In this document: positions 50,994 to 59,945 of the stretch, piece after piece | How positions within the stretch are numbered: the first letter of the stretch is position 1 | Layout: each line of letters opens with the position of its first letter | DNA from: Microcaldota archaeon | GTDB taxonomy: Archaea; Micrarchaeota; Micrarchaeia; Micrarchaeales; Micrarchaeaceae | Direction: 5' to 3' | Length of the DNA: 64,000 nucleotides | Assembly: GCA_021801355.1 (NCBI GenBank) | Contig: JAJYYB010000005.1 | Coordinates: 1-64,000 of the forward strand | The notes under the pieces: generated by a model | What the model saw: only the letters and a program-made list of their open reading frames with translations | The model's database searches: none | What the model was told of the DNA's origin: nothing | Position numbers and translations under genes: made by a program

Positions 50994-52070
50994 ATGAATG
51001 TAATAAGTAAAAGCGCGATTTTGATGGTGCAGATAAGCTCTGGCACTGTTTCATCCTTATACAATCTACTCCAGCCCCTGGTATCGCAATTCCTGCCAAG
51101 TTCATTGTCGGTCCCGCTCGCGGTGCTCATAGCTATAGTGATATTCGCAATAGCGCTTTCCATATTCTTCAGCATATTCGCATACGTTTTCGGCTGGCTG
51201 GAGAGGAAGCTAATAGCAAGGGCGCAGTCTAGGCACGGGCCTACGTATGTGGGCAAGTGGGGCTTCCTGCAGAACCTGGCAGACCTTGTCAAGCTGGTTG
51301 CCAAGGAGAACATAATACCCGACGAAGCCGACCAGCCGCTGTTCCAGATGATGATACCTCTCATGGTCGCGACGTTCGTACTCGCGCTCGCATTCATACC
51401 GTTCACGCCCAACTTTGTGGCTATAAACTCTACCATCGCGGCGGTGGTCGTATTCCTACTGTTCGCTTTCGTGCCGCTCCTCGTATTCCTCTCCGGATGG
51501 ACCAGCGGCAACAAGTTCGGCTCCATAGCCGCGCAGAGGTCTGTGGTGATGCTGCTAAGCTACGAGATACCATTGATACTAGTGGTTGCAGCCGTCGCGA
51601 TGGTTTCTGGGGGTTTCAGCTTCCTCTCGATAGTCAACGCACAGCAGAGTGGCCTCTGGTACTTCATAATAATGCCCATAGGCGCGGTCCTGTTCTTCAT
51701 AGTCATGATAGCGGAGACTGAAAGGCCCCCATTCGACATAAGGGAGGCTGACAGCGAGCTCATAGCCGGCTGGCTTACTGACATACCCGCACCGTATTAC
51801 AGTCTGGTGCTTTTGCTGGACTACATAAGGATGCTGGCAGGCGTTCTACTGATAGCCATACTGTTCTTCGGAGGCTGGCTCGGACCGAGCTTCCTGCCGC
51901 CGTTCGCATGGCTCATGATAAAGGTTGTTATAATTACCCTGTTCATAATGGTGATAAGGGCAACGACCGTAAGGATGCGCCTGGACAGGCTCATAAGGCT
52001 GGGCTGGGTCTATATGATGCCCCTCGCGGTGTTGAACCTCTTCATCACGTTCGTGTTGTTTATAAAATGA
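50994..52070 (+). CDS. nuoH: NADH dehydrogenase-like complex I subunit H
   Basis: 358 residues, eight or nine helices. The quinone-site subunit joining the membrane arm to the peripheral arm. ERKLIARAQSRHGPTYVGKWGFLQNLADLVKLVAKE and the acidic loop AETERPPFDIREADSELIAGW are the family signatures. First gene of nuoHIJKLMN; no nuoABCD precede it. Confidence 0.95.
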   Translation: MNVISKSAILMVQISSGTVSSLYNLLQPLVSQFLPSSLSVPLAVLIAIVIFAIALSIFFSIFAYVFGWLERKLIARAQSRHGPTYVGKWGFLQNLADLVKLVAKENIIPDEADQPLFQMMIPLMVATFVLALAFIPFTPNFVAINSTIAAVVVFLLFAFVPLLVFLSGWTSGNKFGSIAAQRSVVMLLSYEIPLILVVAAVAMVSGGFSFLSIVNAQQSGLWYFIIMPIGAVLFFIVMIAETERPPFDIREADSELIAGWLTDIPAPYYSLVLLLDYIRMLAGVLLIAILFFGGWLGPSFLPPFAWLMIKVVIITLFIMVIRATTVRMRLDRLIRLGWVYMMPLAVLNLFITFVLFIK

Positions 52071-52079
52071 AGTGATCGC

Positions 52080-52442
52080 ATGATAATAGAATCGATCGGA
52101 AGCGTGGCCAAGGAGATGATAAAGAAGCCCACCACGCTCGAGTTCCCTGATGAGAAAGAGGATCTGACTGACAACTACAGGGGGGTCCACAAGCTGGACA
52201 TGAAGACCTGCATAAGCTGCGCCGCGTGCGAGAGAATATGCCCGAATCAGACGATAACAATGGTGGAGGTAGACACGGAGAAGGGCGTGAAGAAGATGCC
52301 TGAGATAAACCTGGAGAGGTGCCTATATTGCGCGCTGTGCGAGGAGGTATGCCCGACCAGGTGCCTTACGCTGACAAAGGACTATGATTTCGTCAAGTAC
52401 GATAGGAGGGAGTACGTAAAGAGGCCCGAAGACCTAGAATGA
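52080..52442 (+). CDS. nuoI: Complex I subunit I (8Fe ferredoxin)
   Basis: 120 residues with two 4Fe-4S motifs: CISCAACERICPN and CLYCALCEEVCPT. These carry electrons toward the quinone near NuoH/B/D. N-terminus is amphipathic (VAKEMIKKPTTLEFPDE). Starts 9 bases after nuoH. Confidence 0.95.
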   Translation: MIIESIGSVAKEMIKKPTTLEFPDEKEDLTDNYRGVHKLDMKTCISCAACERICPNQTITMVEVDTEKGVKKMPEINLERCLYCALCEEVCPTRCLTLTKDYDFVKYDRREYVKRPEDLE

Positions 52443-52454
52443 GATGTGGTGCCC

Positions 52455-52955
52455 ATGGTAAGCCTTGATACTGCAATATTCATCATAATAGCGATAATGG
52501 AGATCTCCGCAGCATATCTGATATTCTTCTTCAAGAACCTCATGCATTCTGCAATAGCGCTTTCAACAGTTTTCGGTATCACATCGCTGGTTTTCGCGTT
52601 TCTTGGCAATCCGTTACTGGCTGTATTCCAGCTCTTCATAATGGTTGGAGGAATATCAGTCTATATCTTCGTCGGTGTCGCCGCGCCCGGTCTAGCACGA
52701 TTCAGGCACTTCAATCCAAAGGTGCTCTTGCCGCTCTCAATACTGATATTCATGGTACTCGCATATCCGTTGCTCTCAATCACATTTGCGCAACCCTCCA
52801 CTAATGTGCTGCAACAGAGTGATGTAACGCAGACGTTCACTTCGGGCGTGCCAATATTCTATGTTATAATGTTGCTGCTCTTCGCAGTCTCTCTTGGTGC
52901 TATAATATTGATAAAGATAGCTAAACGCCAAGTAGGTCCAGGTGCAGTTAAATGA
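52455..52955 (+). CDS. nuoJ: Complex I subunit J
   Basis: About 166 residues, five helices. Membrane-arm subunit with the pi-bulge helix (LFIMVGGISVYIFVGVAAPGL). ATG 52455 is preceded by GGTG at short spacing; a GTG at 52446 would add three residues. Overlaps nuoK by four bases (ATGA). Confidence 0.88.
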   Translation: MVSLDTAIFIIIAIMEISAAYLIFFFKNLMHSAIALSTVFGITSLVFAFLGNPLLAVFQLFIMVGGISVYIFVGVAAPGLARFRHFNPKVLLPLSILIFMVLAYPLLSITFAQPSTNVLQQSDVTQTFTSGVPIFYVIMLLLFAVSLGAIILIKIAKRQVGPGAVK

Positions 52956-53251
52956 TTCCACTTCTAGTAATATTGCTAAGCATTTTCGTGTTCGCGATAG
53001 GCGCGGCAGGAGTTGTTGCCAGCAGGCACTTCGTAATGATAATACTCTCGATGGAGGTCATGCTGGTTGCAGCAACGATCTTGGCTGTTGGATTCTTCTA
53101 TTATTACGCTGATGGCTCCATACTGCTCCTTCTGTTCTCCATATGGGCAATAGCAGCAGTGGAAGTCATCGCGCTGATAGCATTTTACCAGTACATGCTC
53201 AAAGAGGAGACCACAATGGATGTGACGAGCCTGTCCACCCTAAAGGACTGA
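52952..53251 (+). CDS. nuoK: Complex I subunit K
   Basis: 99 residues, three helices, related to MrpC. Conserved Glu residues in the helices (SMEVMLVAA, AAVEVIALIAF) belong to the central proton path. Start overlaps the nuoJ stop. Confidence 0.93.
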   Translation: MIPLLVILLSIFVFAIGAAGVVASRHFVMIILSMEVMLVAATILAVGFFYYYADGSILLLLFSIWAIAAVEVIALIAFYQYMLKEETTMDVTSLSTLKD

Positions 53252-53255
53252 TATC

Positions 53256-55046
53256 ATGATTGCACTTCTAGTTATATTACCGTTGATTGTGGCAGCATTC
53301 TTCGCTGTCATATTGAGACGGCGGACAAAGCTTGTGCGCTACATGTCCCTTGTGGCCAGCATAATCTCACTTCTCATAGCGGTATCGCTCCTTTGGAACA
53401 CTCAGTCTGTCCAATCATTCGTATGGTTCAGCGTTGGCAATTTCGGCATACCAATATCAACCACGACCGGTGCGCTGAACATGACGCTGCTGTTGATAGT
53501 TGCAGGCATAACTCCGCTGATATTTACCTACTCGATAGGCTACCTGAAAGCGCCGTCTGAGCAGGGCAGGTATTACTTCGAGATGTGCATATTCGCCGCA
53601 GCGATGATGCTGTTCGCCATATCAGCAAACTTCATAACGCTGTTCATAGCATGGGAGATGCTTGGTCTGACAAGCTACCTCCTTATAGGCTTCTGGCAGC
53701 ACAAGCCAAAGGCCCAGGTTGCTGCAAGAAAGGCGATAACGACAATAATAATCGGAGACACTGCTATGCTGATAGCGATACTCCTGATATGGGTCACCTA
53801 CCAAACGTTTGAATTCACTTCCCTGCTTTATGTAGCAATAACCCCGCAGCTCTACGTTGCAATGCTACTAATAGCAGTAGCGGCATTCACGAAGTCCGCG
53901 CAGTTCCCGTTCACAGAGTGGCTCGCAGACGCTATGGAAGGCCCGACGCCAGTTTCAGCATTCCTGCACTCCTCAACTATGGTAAAAGCGGGTGTCTTCC
54001 TTATACTTGTGCTGGCTCCAATATATGCTGAACTTAACCTTCTCTACATATTCATAATATTCGGCGTAGTAAGTGCATTGATAGGCGCAACAAATGCGCT
54101 TTCTGAGCACCACATAAAGAGAATACTTGCTTATTCCACGATGGAGGATCTGGCATTGATGTTCATCGCTATAGGCTTCAACGCACTATACGCTGCTATG
54201 CTGTTATTCGTCGTGCAGGCATTCTACAAGGCCTTGCTCTTCATGAGCGCGGGTTCCATAATGCACGCGGGTGACGACGAGGAGGACCTTTTCGAGAGCT
54301 TCAACTCAACAAAGAGCAAAGGGCTATTCTTCACCATGCTCATAGGCACCCTGTCGCTTGCCGGAGTCTTTCCGTTCAGCGGCTTCTTCGGCAAGGTAGC
54401 AGTTGACTCTGTAGCAGCCAACTTCTCATCCATACAGACAATCGCAGTATACATCATACTTTCGATAATAGACCTGATAAGCAGCATATACATTTTCAGA
54501 TGGCTTTTCGTGCCGATGAGGAAGGCGTCACTGGATAAGGCATTTACTCTCAACGTCAATTATAGGACCCTTCCAAAATCTATGCTTATACCGGCAATAA
54601 TACTCGCTGTTTTCGTTGTCTTGGGTGCTATAATCTATGTGCCCCTGACAAGCCTTCTTGTCCTTTCAGGGCCTCCTGTCTCAATAAGCCTTTTTGACAC
54701 TATATTAGAGACAGTCATAGTTCTGGCGGGCATAGGGGTCGCATACGTTCTCTACGTGCAGAGGAAGCTCGATGGCTTTACCGAGAAGCACGGCCTGCTG
54801 CATGGGATTTTCAGCAGCGAAAACAGCATAAACTCATTCTACCTGTACTTCGTCTCGTTTGTCGATCTCGTAGCCAAGGGCATATGGCAGTTCGACCACT
54901 ATATCGATCAGATACTTTATTATTCGGGCAAGGGTCTCGTTGAGATAGGCAACGCAGCAAGGAAGCTGCAGAACGGCCAAGTCAACCTTTACGTTGCCGC
55001 TTTCATGCTAGGGCTGCTAGCGCTTGTAATACTGTACGCCATGTGA
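53256..55046 (+). CDS. nuoL: Complex I subunit L (antiporter-like)
   Basis: 596 residues, about 15 helices. LFIAWEMLGLTSYLLIGFW (Glu of TM5), FPFTEWLADAMEGPTPVSAFLHSSTMVKAG (Lys and proton-path helices) and the KRILAYSTMEDLALMF segment are hallmark. The C-terminal lateral helix region is present though short (YVLYVQRKLDG then two more helices). Proton pump at the distal end of the membrane arm. Confidence 0.95.
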   Translation: MIALLVILPLIVAAFFAVILRRRTKLVRYMSLVASIISLLIAVSLLWNTQSVQSFVWFSVGNFGIPISTTTGALNMTLLLIVAGITPLIFTYSIGYLKAPSEQGRYYFEMCIFAAAMMLFAISANFITLFIAWEMLGLTSYLLIGFWQHKPKAQVAARKAITTIIIGDTAMLIAILLIWVTYQTFEFTSLLYVAITPQLYVAMLLIAVAAFTKSAQFPFTEWLADAMEGPTPVSAFLHSSTMVKAGVFLILVLAPIYAELNLLYIFIIFGVVSALIGATNALSEHHIKRILAYSTMEDLALMFIAIGFNALYAAMLLFVVQAFYKALLFMSAGSIMHAGDDEEDLFESFNSTKSKGLFFTMLIGTLSLAGVFPFSGFFGKVAVDSVAANFSSIQTIAVYIILSIIDLISSIYIFRWLFVPMRKASLDKAFTLNVNYRTLPKSMLIPAIILAVFVVLGAIIYVPLTSLLVLSGPPVSISLFDTILETVIVLAGIGVAYVLYVQRKLDGFTEKHGLLHGIFSSENSINSFYLYFVSFVDLVAKGIWQFDHYIDQILYYSGKGLVEIGNAARKLQNGQVNLYVAAFMLGLLALVILYAM

Positions 55047-55050
55047 TAAT

Positions 55051-56469
55051 ATGTCGATATTGATAGGCTTGATGTTACTGATCACTGTCGTAGCCTCATT
55101 TCTGGTACTTGGGCTTGACAGGGACTATAGCAAGCGCATAGCACTGTTCGCATCGGGCGTTGTCCTCGCAATAACAATCTTAATATTAATCACGTCCCTC
55201 GCGCAGGGCTCTGTAAGCCTAAGCGAGCAGTACAACTATGTAAGCGCATTCGGCATAAGTTTGCAGTTGCAGATGAGCGCCATAAATTTCATACTCGTGC
55301 TGATGACTACTATCGTCGCATTCGGCACCGTGCTCGCCGGCAATCCGGAGCACGAGCATGAGAAGGTCGCGAACACTCTGATACTGCTATTCGAGTTCGC
55401 AGCAATAGGGCTTTTCACCTCAGCAAACCTATTCGTGTTCTTCATATTCTGGGATGTAGGTGTGGTGGCGCTGTTCTTCATGATAAACTCGCTCGGCTCA
55501 CCTAACAGGAGGTACGCTTCAATGAAGTTCATAATATACGAGATATTCGCAAGCTCGCTCCTCCTGCTCGGCATAATGATGATATACTTCTACACTCCTG
55601 TGCACTCCTTCAACATACAAACGATAATCAGCTCGGCTGCCAGCATACCTGAAGCCACGCAGGCCATGATATTCTTCTTCCTATTCGTCGCTTTCATGGT
55701 CAACATGCCAATGTTCCCACTGCATTTCTGGCTGCCCGATGCGCATACAGAGGCATCGACGCAGGGTTCGATGTTGCTTTCCGGCGTACTTACAAAATTC
55801 GGTGCGTTCGGAATGCTGCTGCTCTTTTCAATCCTGCCAATATCGCGTGAATTTGCAGCTCCGGCGGCTGCGCTCGCCGGCTTCTCCACTTTATACGCGG
55901 CTTTCGTTACGATGCGCCAAAAGGACATAAAGAGGGTCATAGCCTATACAACGATAATAGACATGGGAATAATACTTGTGGCAATAGCTTCTATGAACGA
56001 GTTCGGCACGTACGGCGCGCTGTTCGGCATGTTCGCTCATGGAGTTACTATAGCCCTAATGTTCCTTGTTGTTGGCTGCGTGCACCACATATTCGGTACT
56101 CGTGACATGCGCTCCGTCAAGGGCGTGGTTAACCAAGCCACTTCAACGGCATACTCATTCCTTGCAGGGACTTTTGGCATAACGGGAGTGCCCCTCACAA
56201 CAGGGTTTGTTGCTGATGTGCTTATATTTATAGGTTCGATACAGGCATTCGGGATCATCGGGGCGCTGCCTCTTCTCGGTTTGCTGATAATCGGCGCGTT
56301 CCTTTATTTCGTGATAAACAAATCATTCCTTATGACAAAGGACCCGCTGCAGCGCGTGGATTACATAGGAGTGGAGCAGAAGATAGGCTACGCATTCTTC
56401 ATGTTCTTCATGTTCTTATTCGGAGTCTTCCCATTCCTGCTTCTCGGACTGACTAACCTACAACTGTGA
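55051..56469 (+). CDS. nuoM: Complex I subunit M (antiporter-like)
   Basis: 472 residues, about 14 helices. VFFIFWDVGVVALFFMI (the TM5 acidic residue is Asp here, where Glu is usual), FPLHFWLPDAHTEASTQGSMLLSGVLTKFGAFG and KRVIAYTTIIDMGIILVA match proton-pumping Mrp/NuoM proteins. Four bases after nuoL. Confidence 0.95.
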   Translation: MSILIGLMLLITVVASFLVLGLDRDYSKRIALFASGVVLAITILILITSLAQGSVSLSEQYNYVSAFGISLQLQMSAINFILVLMTTIVAFGTVLAGNPEHEHEKVANTLILLFEFAAIGLFTSANLFVFFIFWDVGVVALFFMINSLGSPNRRYASMKFIIYEIFASSLLLLGIMMIYFYTPVHSFNIQTIISSAASIPEATQAMIFFFLFVAFMVNMPMFPLHFWLPDAHTEASTQGSMLLSGVLTKFGAFGMLLLFSILPISREFAAPAAALAGFSTLYAAFVTMRQKDIKRVIAYTTIIDMGIILVAIASMNEFGTYGALFGMFAHGVTIALMFLVVGCVHHIFGTRDMRSVKGVVNQATSTAYSFLAGTFGITGVPLTTGFVADVLIFIGSIQAFGIIGALPLLGLLIIGAFLYFVINKSFLMTKDPLQRVDYIGVEQKIGYAFFMFFMFLFGVFPFLLLGLTNLQL

Positions 56470-56474
56470 TTTGA

Positions 56475-57884
56475 ATGGCAACGATTGATGTAACTTACAT
56501 TGCATACGCCATAATCGCCGCGACTATGGCCTTGATAATAGTGCCTCTTGCCACTATACCAAGGAAACTGTCCTTCGTAGCAATGGTCGCAAGCACGGTA
56601 CTTCTTGCCATAATACTCATACTCGCAGCTTATGCCATGATTTCTGGCATAGACGTTACCGTACTTGGCATATTCCACCTGTATCCATTCTCTGAGTTCT
56701 TTATAGGTCTTTTCGCCTTCGCACTCGCTCTGGTCAATATGCTCTCCTATGAATACTACCCCAACTTCACGCGCTTCGAGCTGTTCTTCAGCTTCGCAAT
56801 CATAGGCATGTTCGTAGTTGCAATGGCCAACTCTCTGCTTACCATACTGTTAGGCCTTGAGCTTATGACCCTGCCAACCGCGTTTATGATAATGACCAGC
56901 GGAAGGCACCACATAGAGGCTGCAGTAAAGCTCTTTATACTCAGCGCGATAGCAATAGGCGCACTATCGTTTGCTCTTGCGCTCATATTTCCGTACAGTC
57001 CAGAGTTAGGCCTTACACAAATAGCTCCAAACACTACGTTCACTGGCAATTACCTGATAAGCCTCGCCATAATACTTGTTGGCGCCGCGATGGGCTTCGA
57101 GGTTGCTGCTTTTCCGTTCAACCTATGGGTGCCTGACGTTTACCAGGGCGCACCCGGCAATGTAACTGCACTTCTTGCCGGAATAAACAAGAAGGTTGCA
57201 TTCGTAGCACTTATGGAGATATTCTTCGTTGTCTTCCTCCAATTCCAGCCTATTTTCTCCCCTGTACTCGTGCTACTATCGATAGCCACGATGTTCTACG
57301 GCAACGTCGTTGCACTAGTGCAGACGAACGTTAAGAGGTTGTTCGCATACTCCTCCATATCACAGGCAGGATACATACTGATAGGTTTGGCAGTTGCTAC
57401 ACAGTTCGGAATTGAGGCGAGCATAGTGCAGATAGTCGCGCACCTTTTCATGATCATAGGCGCGTTCGCGATAGTACTATGGCTCGAGAGCAAGAACCTA
57501 CGCACACTAGATGACTATACTGGCTTGAGCTCCAGAAACAAGTTCGCTGCTTTCGCACTGGCTATACTGATGCTTTCGATGGCAGGAGTGCCGCCGCTTT
57601 TGGGCTTCATAGGCAAGTTCTTGGTGTTCTCAAGCGCCATAGACACCCAGAGCCTCCTCTATCTGGCTGTTTTCGGCATAGTCAACAGCTTCATATCTAT
57701 ATACTATTACGCAAGGCTGATAGACAGGATGTATGGCGGTCAGAAGAAGGAACTGCTCTTCATGGGCAACTACACATACGCAGTAGTGATAGTCGCACTG
57801 GCAGCCACGATTCTTCTAGGCATATATCCTAACCTGCTGATAAGCGCAGCGTCACTGGCGAGCAAGACCCTGCTGGCGCTCTGA
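56475..57884 (+). CDS. nuoN: Complex I subunit N (antiporter-like)
   Basis: 469 residues, about 14 helices. LLGLELMTLPTAFMIM (TM5 Glu), AAFPFNLWVPDVYQGAPGNVTALLAGINKKVAF and KRLFAYSSISQAGYILIGLA are typical. Last gene of the run; converges with the transglutaminase-like gene 51 bases on. Confidence 0.95.
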   Translation: MATIDVTYIAYAIIAATMALIIVPLATIPRKLSFVAMVASTVLLAIILILAAYAMISGIDVTVLGIFHLYPFSEFFIGLFAFALALVNMLSYEYYPNFTRFELFFSFAIIGMFVVAMANSLLTILLGLELMTLPTAFMIMTSGRHHIEAAVKLFILSAIAIGALSFALALIFPYSPELGLTQIAPNTTFTGNYLISLAIILVGAAMGFEVAAFPFNLWVPDVYQGAPGNVTALLAGINKKVAFVALMEIFFVVFLQFQPIFSPVLVLLSIATMFYGNVVALVQTNVKRLFAYSSISQAGYILIGLAVATQFGIEASIVQIVAHLFMIIGAFAIVLWLESKNLRTLDDYTGLSSRNKFAAFALAILMLSMAGVPPLLGFIGKFLVFSSAIDTQSLLYLAVFGIVNSFISIYYYARLIDRMYGGQKKELLFMGNYTYAVVIVALAATILLGIYPNLLISAASLASKTLLAL

Positions 57885-57935
57885 TGCTCTTTAAACATAA
57901 AGGAAAACAAGCAATGGCCGTAGTAGCCGTGCAGT

Positions 57936-59315
57936 TCATCCAATCCTTGGTCTTCCTGACCTTATGTCCGGCAAGTTCGGCTTTATCGGAGTGACTTTAG
58001 GCATGTAGTCGCGCATGTAGTCCCAGCCTGACATCGGGCTGAACCTCATGAAATCCCCATTCTTCTCCCTCCTGCCAGCGTAAAGGTAAGGCACAGTAGG
58101 ATCTATCACGAATATCTCACCCTCTAATTCTACCTCAACCCAGGCATGCATCGATGAGAGGTCGTCGCTCTTCATGAGTCCGGTGACAAAATACGGCTTT
58201 ATCGTCCGCTCGCCATGCTTCGCGTTCATCATCTCCTTCTCAAGTATAACGTAAAGCAGGAGCGCCTTCTCGAAGCAAACGCCCTTGTCCTCCTCTATGA
58301 AGTAATCGAGCGGTATATCCCTCTCGCCTTCCTTGAAGTCCTCGCTAGCATCGTCGAACCTTATCCTCTCGTAAACGTATTTCGCCTTGAGCAGGATGCT
58401 CTCAAGCTCCTTGTTTGCGGATCCGCCGGCCGAGCTGAAGAACGCTTCGCGCACACTATCGCTCAGCTTGTATCTCTCAGCATAGTCCTCGGCTTCGCTG
58501 ACGAACTTAGATACTACTTTATCCATTTCTAAGTTAGGTATGGTAACAGAATAGTGTACGTTCTTAGGCAGTTTCGACTCCATCTCGACTTTGAGATATC
58601 GCTTGCTAGGGTCAACGGTCACCTTTGAGTTGGACGGGATGCTCATGTTGACTATCCTGAGCCTCTGTCCGCTGCCCTCGAGTATTACTGTGCTTTCGCT
58701 TCCTATCTCCGATGAATTTATGCTGAGCATCTTGTATGTGGCAGAAATGTCATTCGCTGCACCAATCCTCCTGGTGGGCGAGAAATCATCCGCTATCACG
58801 CTTACGCCGTCCTTTATCTTCGAATCAGTTACTATGAATGCGCCTTCTCCGATGTTTATCGCGGTCCCTGGGCCTATAACAGAATTGCTGACAAGAATGA
58901 TATTGATTGCAGAACCAGATTTCATTTTCACTGCGCTTCCTATAATTGAATTCGATATAGAGACAGGATGAATATCACCTGTAAGCGGCTTCTTATCAGG
59001 TGTTAATATCGCAGCGTTCGCATCTATCCTCGAATTCGACACCGTTACCCTTCCGCATACTACTGCAGTTGCGTCTATGTAAGTCGAGGTGTCCACCTCA
59101 GAATGCTCGCTTACGAACCCTCCCACAGTGCCATCTGCATTTATGTGCCTCCGGAAGTTGAGCTCTACCTGATTGCCTCCCTCCTGATCTACGAACATCA
59201 GTTTTGCGGTCTTCGAGCGCTTTAACTCATCTGACCTAAGGTATACAGCAATGTCGTCCGTGTTGTAAAAGAGCTCCGCCTTTTGCTCTGGCGTTGCTCT
59301 GTTGAATTCGGCCAT
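57936..59315 (-). CDS. Beta-helix plus transglutaminase-like fusion protein
   Basis: 459 residues with two parts. Residues about 70-245 show short repeated strands of the left- or right-handed beta-helix kind (ISNSIIGSAVKMKSG, VSNSVIGPGTAINIGEG, VTDSKIKDGVSV, INSSEIGSESTV). Residues about 300-410 are a transglutaminase-like cysteine protease fold with a full triad: Cys347 in KGVCFEKA, His390 in MHAWVEVEL and Asp405 in VIDPT. No signal peptide, so cytoplasmic. The C-terminus is Pro/Arg-rich. I know no described family with this domain pair; substrate unknown. Confidence 0.75.
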   Translation of the reverse strand: MAEFNRATPEQKAELFYNTDDIAVYLRSDELKRSKTAKLMFVDQEGGNQVELNFRRHINADGTVGGFVSEHSEVDTSTYIDATAVVCGRVTVSNSRIDANAAILTPDKKPLTGDIHPVSISNSIIGSAVKMKSGSAINIILVSNSVIGPGTAINIGEGAFIVTDSKIKDGVSVIADDFSPTRRIGAANDISATYKMLSINSSEIGSESTVILEGSGQRLRIVNMSIPSNSKVTVDPSKRYLKVEMESKLPKNVHYSVTIPNLEMDKVVSKFVSEAEDYAERYKLSDSVREAFFSSAGGSANKELESILLKAKYVYERIRFDDASEDFKEGERDIPLDYFIEEDKGVCFEKALLLYVILEKEMMNAKHGERTIKPYFVTGLMKSDDLSSMHAWVEVELEGEIFVIDPTVPYLYAGRREKNGDFMRFSPMSGWDYMRDYMPKVTPIKPNLPDIRSGRPRIG

Positions 59316-59497
59316 GAAACATCATCATCGTAATTTTAATACACGCCGTACAATATACAGCGCAGTGCACACAATAATACTGTGTAAGTTTATGGTATTT
59401 AAGAACTCCCTTAGTGCGCAATCCGGGAATTCATCATTTCTACGTCGCAGAAATAGCGCATGGATAGCTTATTAGTATGCTTCAATGACGGCTTTAT

Positions 59498-59526
59498 AAA
59501 AAAATGTGGCATATCTAATATGCCAC
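59498..59526 (-). terminator. Perfect hairpin with T7, minus strand
   Basis: GTGGCATAT-TAG-ATATGCCAC on the minus strand followed by TTTTTTT. Would end transcripts from the geranylgeranyl reductase side. 59316-59497 holds the promoter of the transglutaminase-like gene (TATA-like GTATATTG near 59348-59358) and nothing else visible. Confidence 0.65.
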
Positions 59527-59555
59527 GATTAATTCAGAAAAGAGCAACGGAAGCT

Positions 59556-59905
59556 CATCTCTTGGCTCTGAGTTCTTTCTTCTCCTCTTCTCCAAAGCTC
59601 AGATCTGCTACCTTTGCTATCACTATTGCTCCAAGGTGAAGCGTTACTCTTGAAAGGAATATACGCTGTACTGCCAAGCTCTCTAATTGCGTTATGGTTG
59701 TCTTTTGAGTTATGGGCATTGTCCTATGTCATCTCCTTTATCTCAAAGCCGTTTTGCTGCATCTGTAGGCTCAGAGGAACGAACTGCGGCGAATCTGCAC
59801 CTGTTAGTCGTGTTATTTCAACTGCCATTATAACGTTGGTCTTGACACCGCAGCAGATGTGCGACTTCTTTCCCTCTGCGTTCGCTACACAAGTAGCAAA
59901 TTATT
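59556..59905 (-). pseudogene. Transposase fragment (IS4/IS5-like) and gene-end remnant
   Basis: One frame reads KKSHICCGVKTNVIMAVEIT, then GADSPQFVPLSLQMQQNGFEIKEMT, an in-frame TAG, then NSKDNHNAIRELGSTAYIPFKSNA. The AYIPFKSN ending and the spacing match DDE transposases of the IS4/IS5 kind, of which only the middle is left. In a second frame the last 28 codons (LHLGAIVIAKVADLSFGEEEKKELRAKR, split here as LGAIVIAKVADL and GEEEKKELRAKR) look like the intact end of another gene, perhaps the one the element disrupted. Confidence 0.6.
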
Positions 59906-59945
59906 TGGCATAACCTATCTTTTCAGATATCAAATCAGCTAGGGG

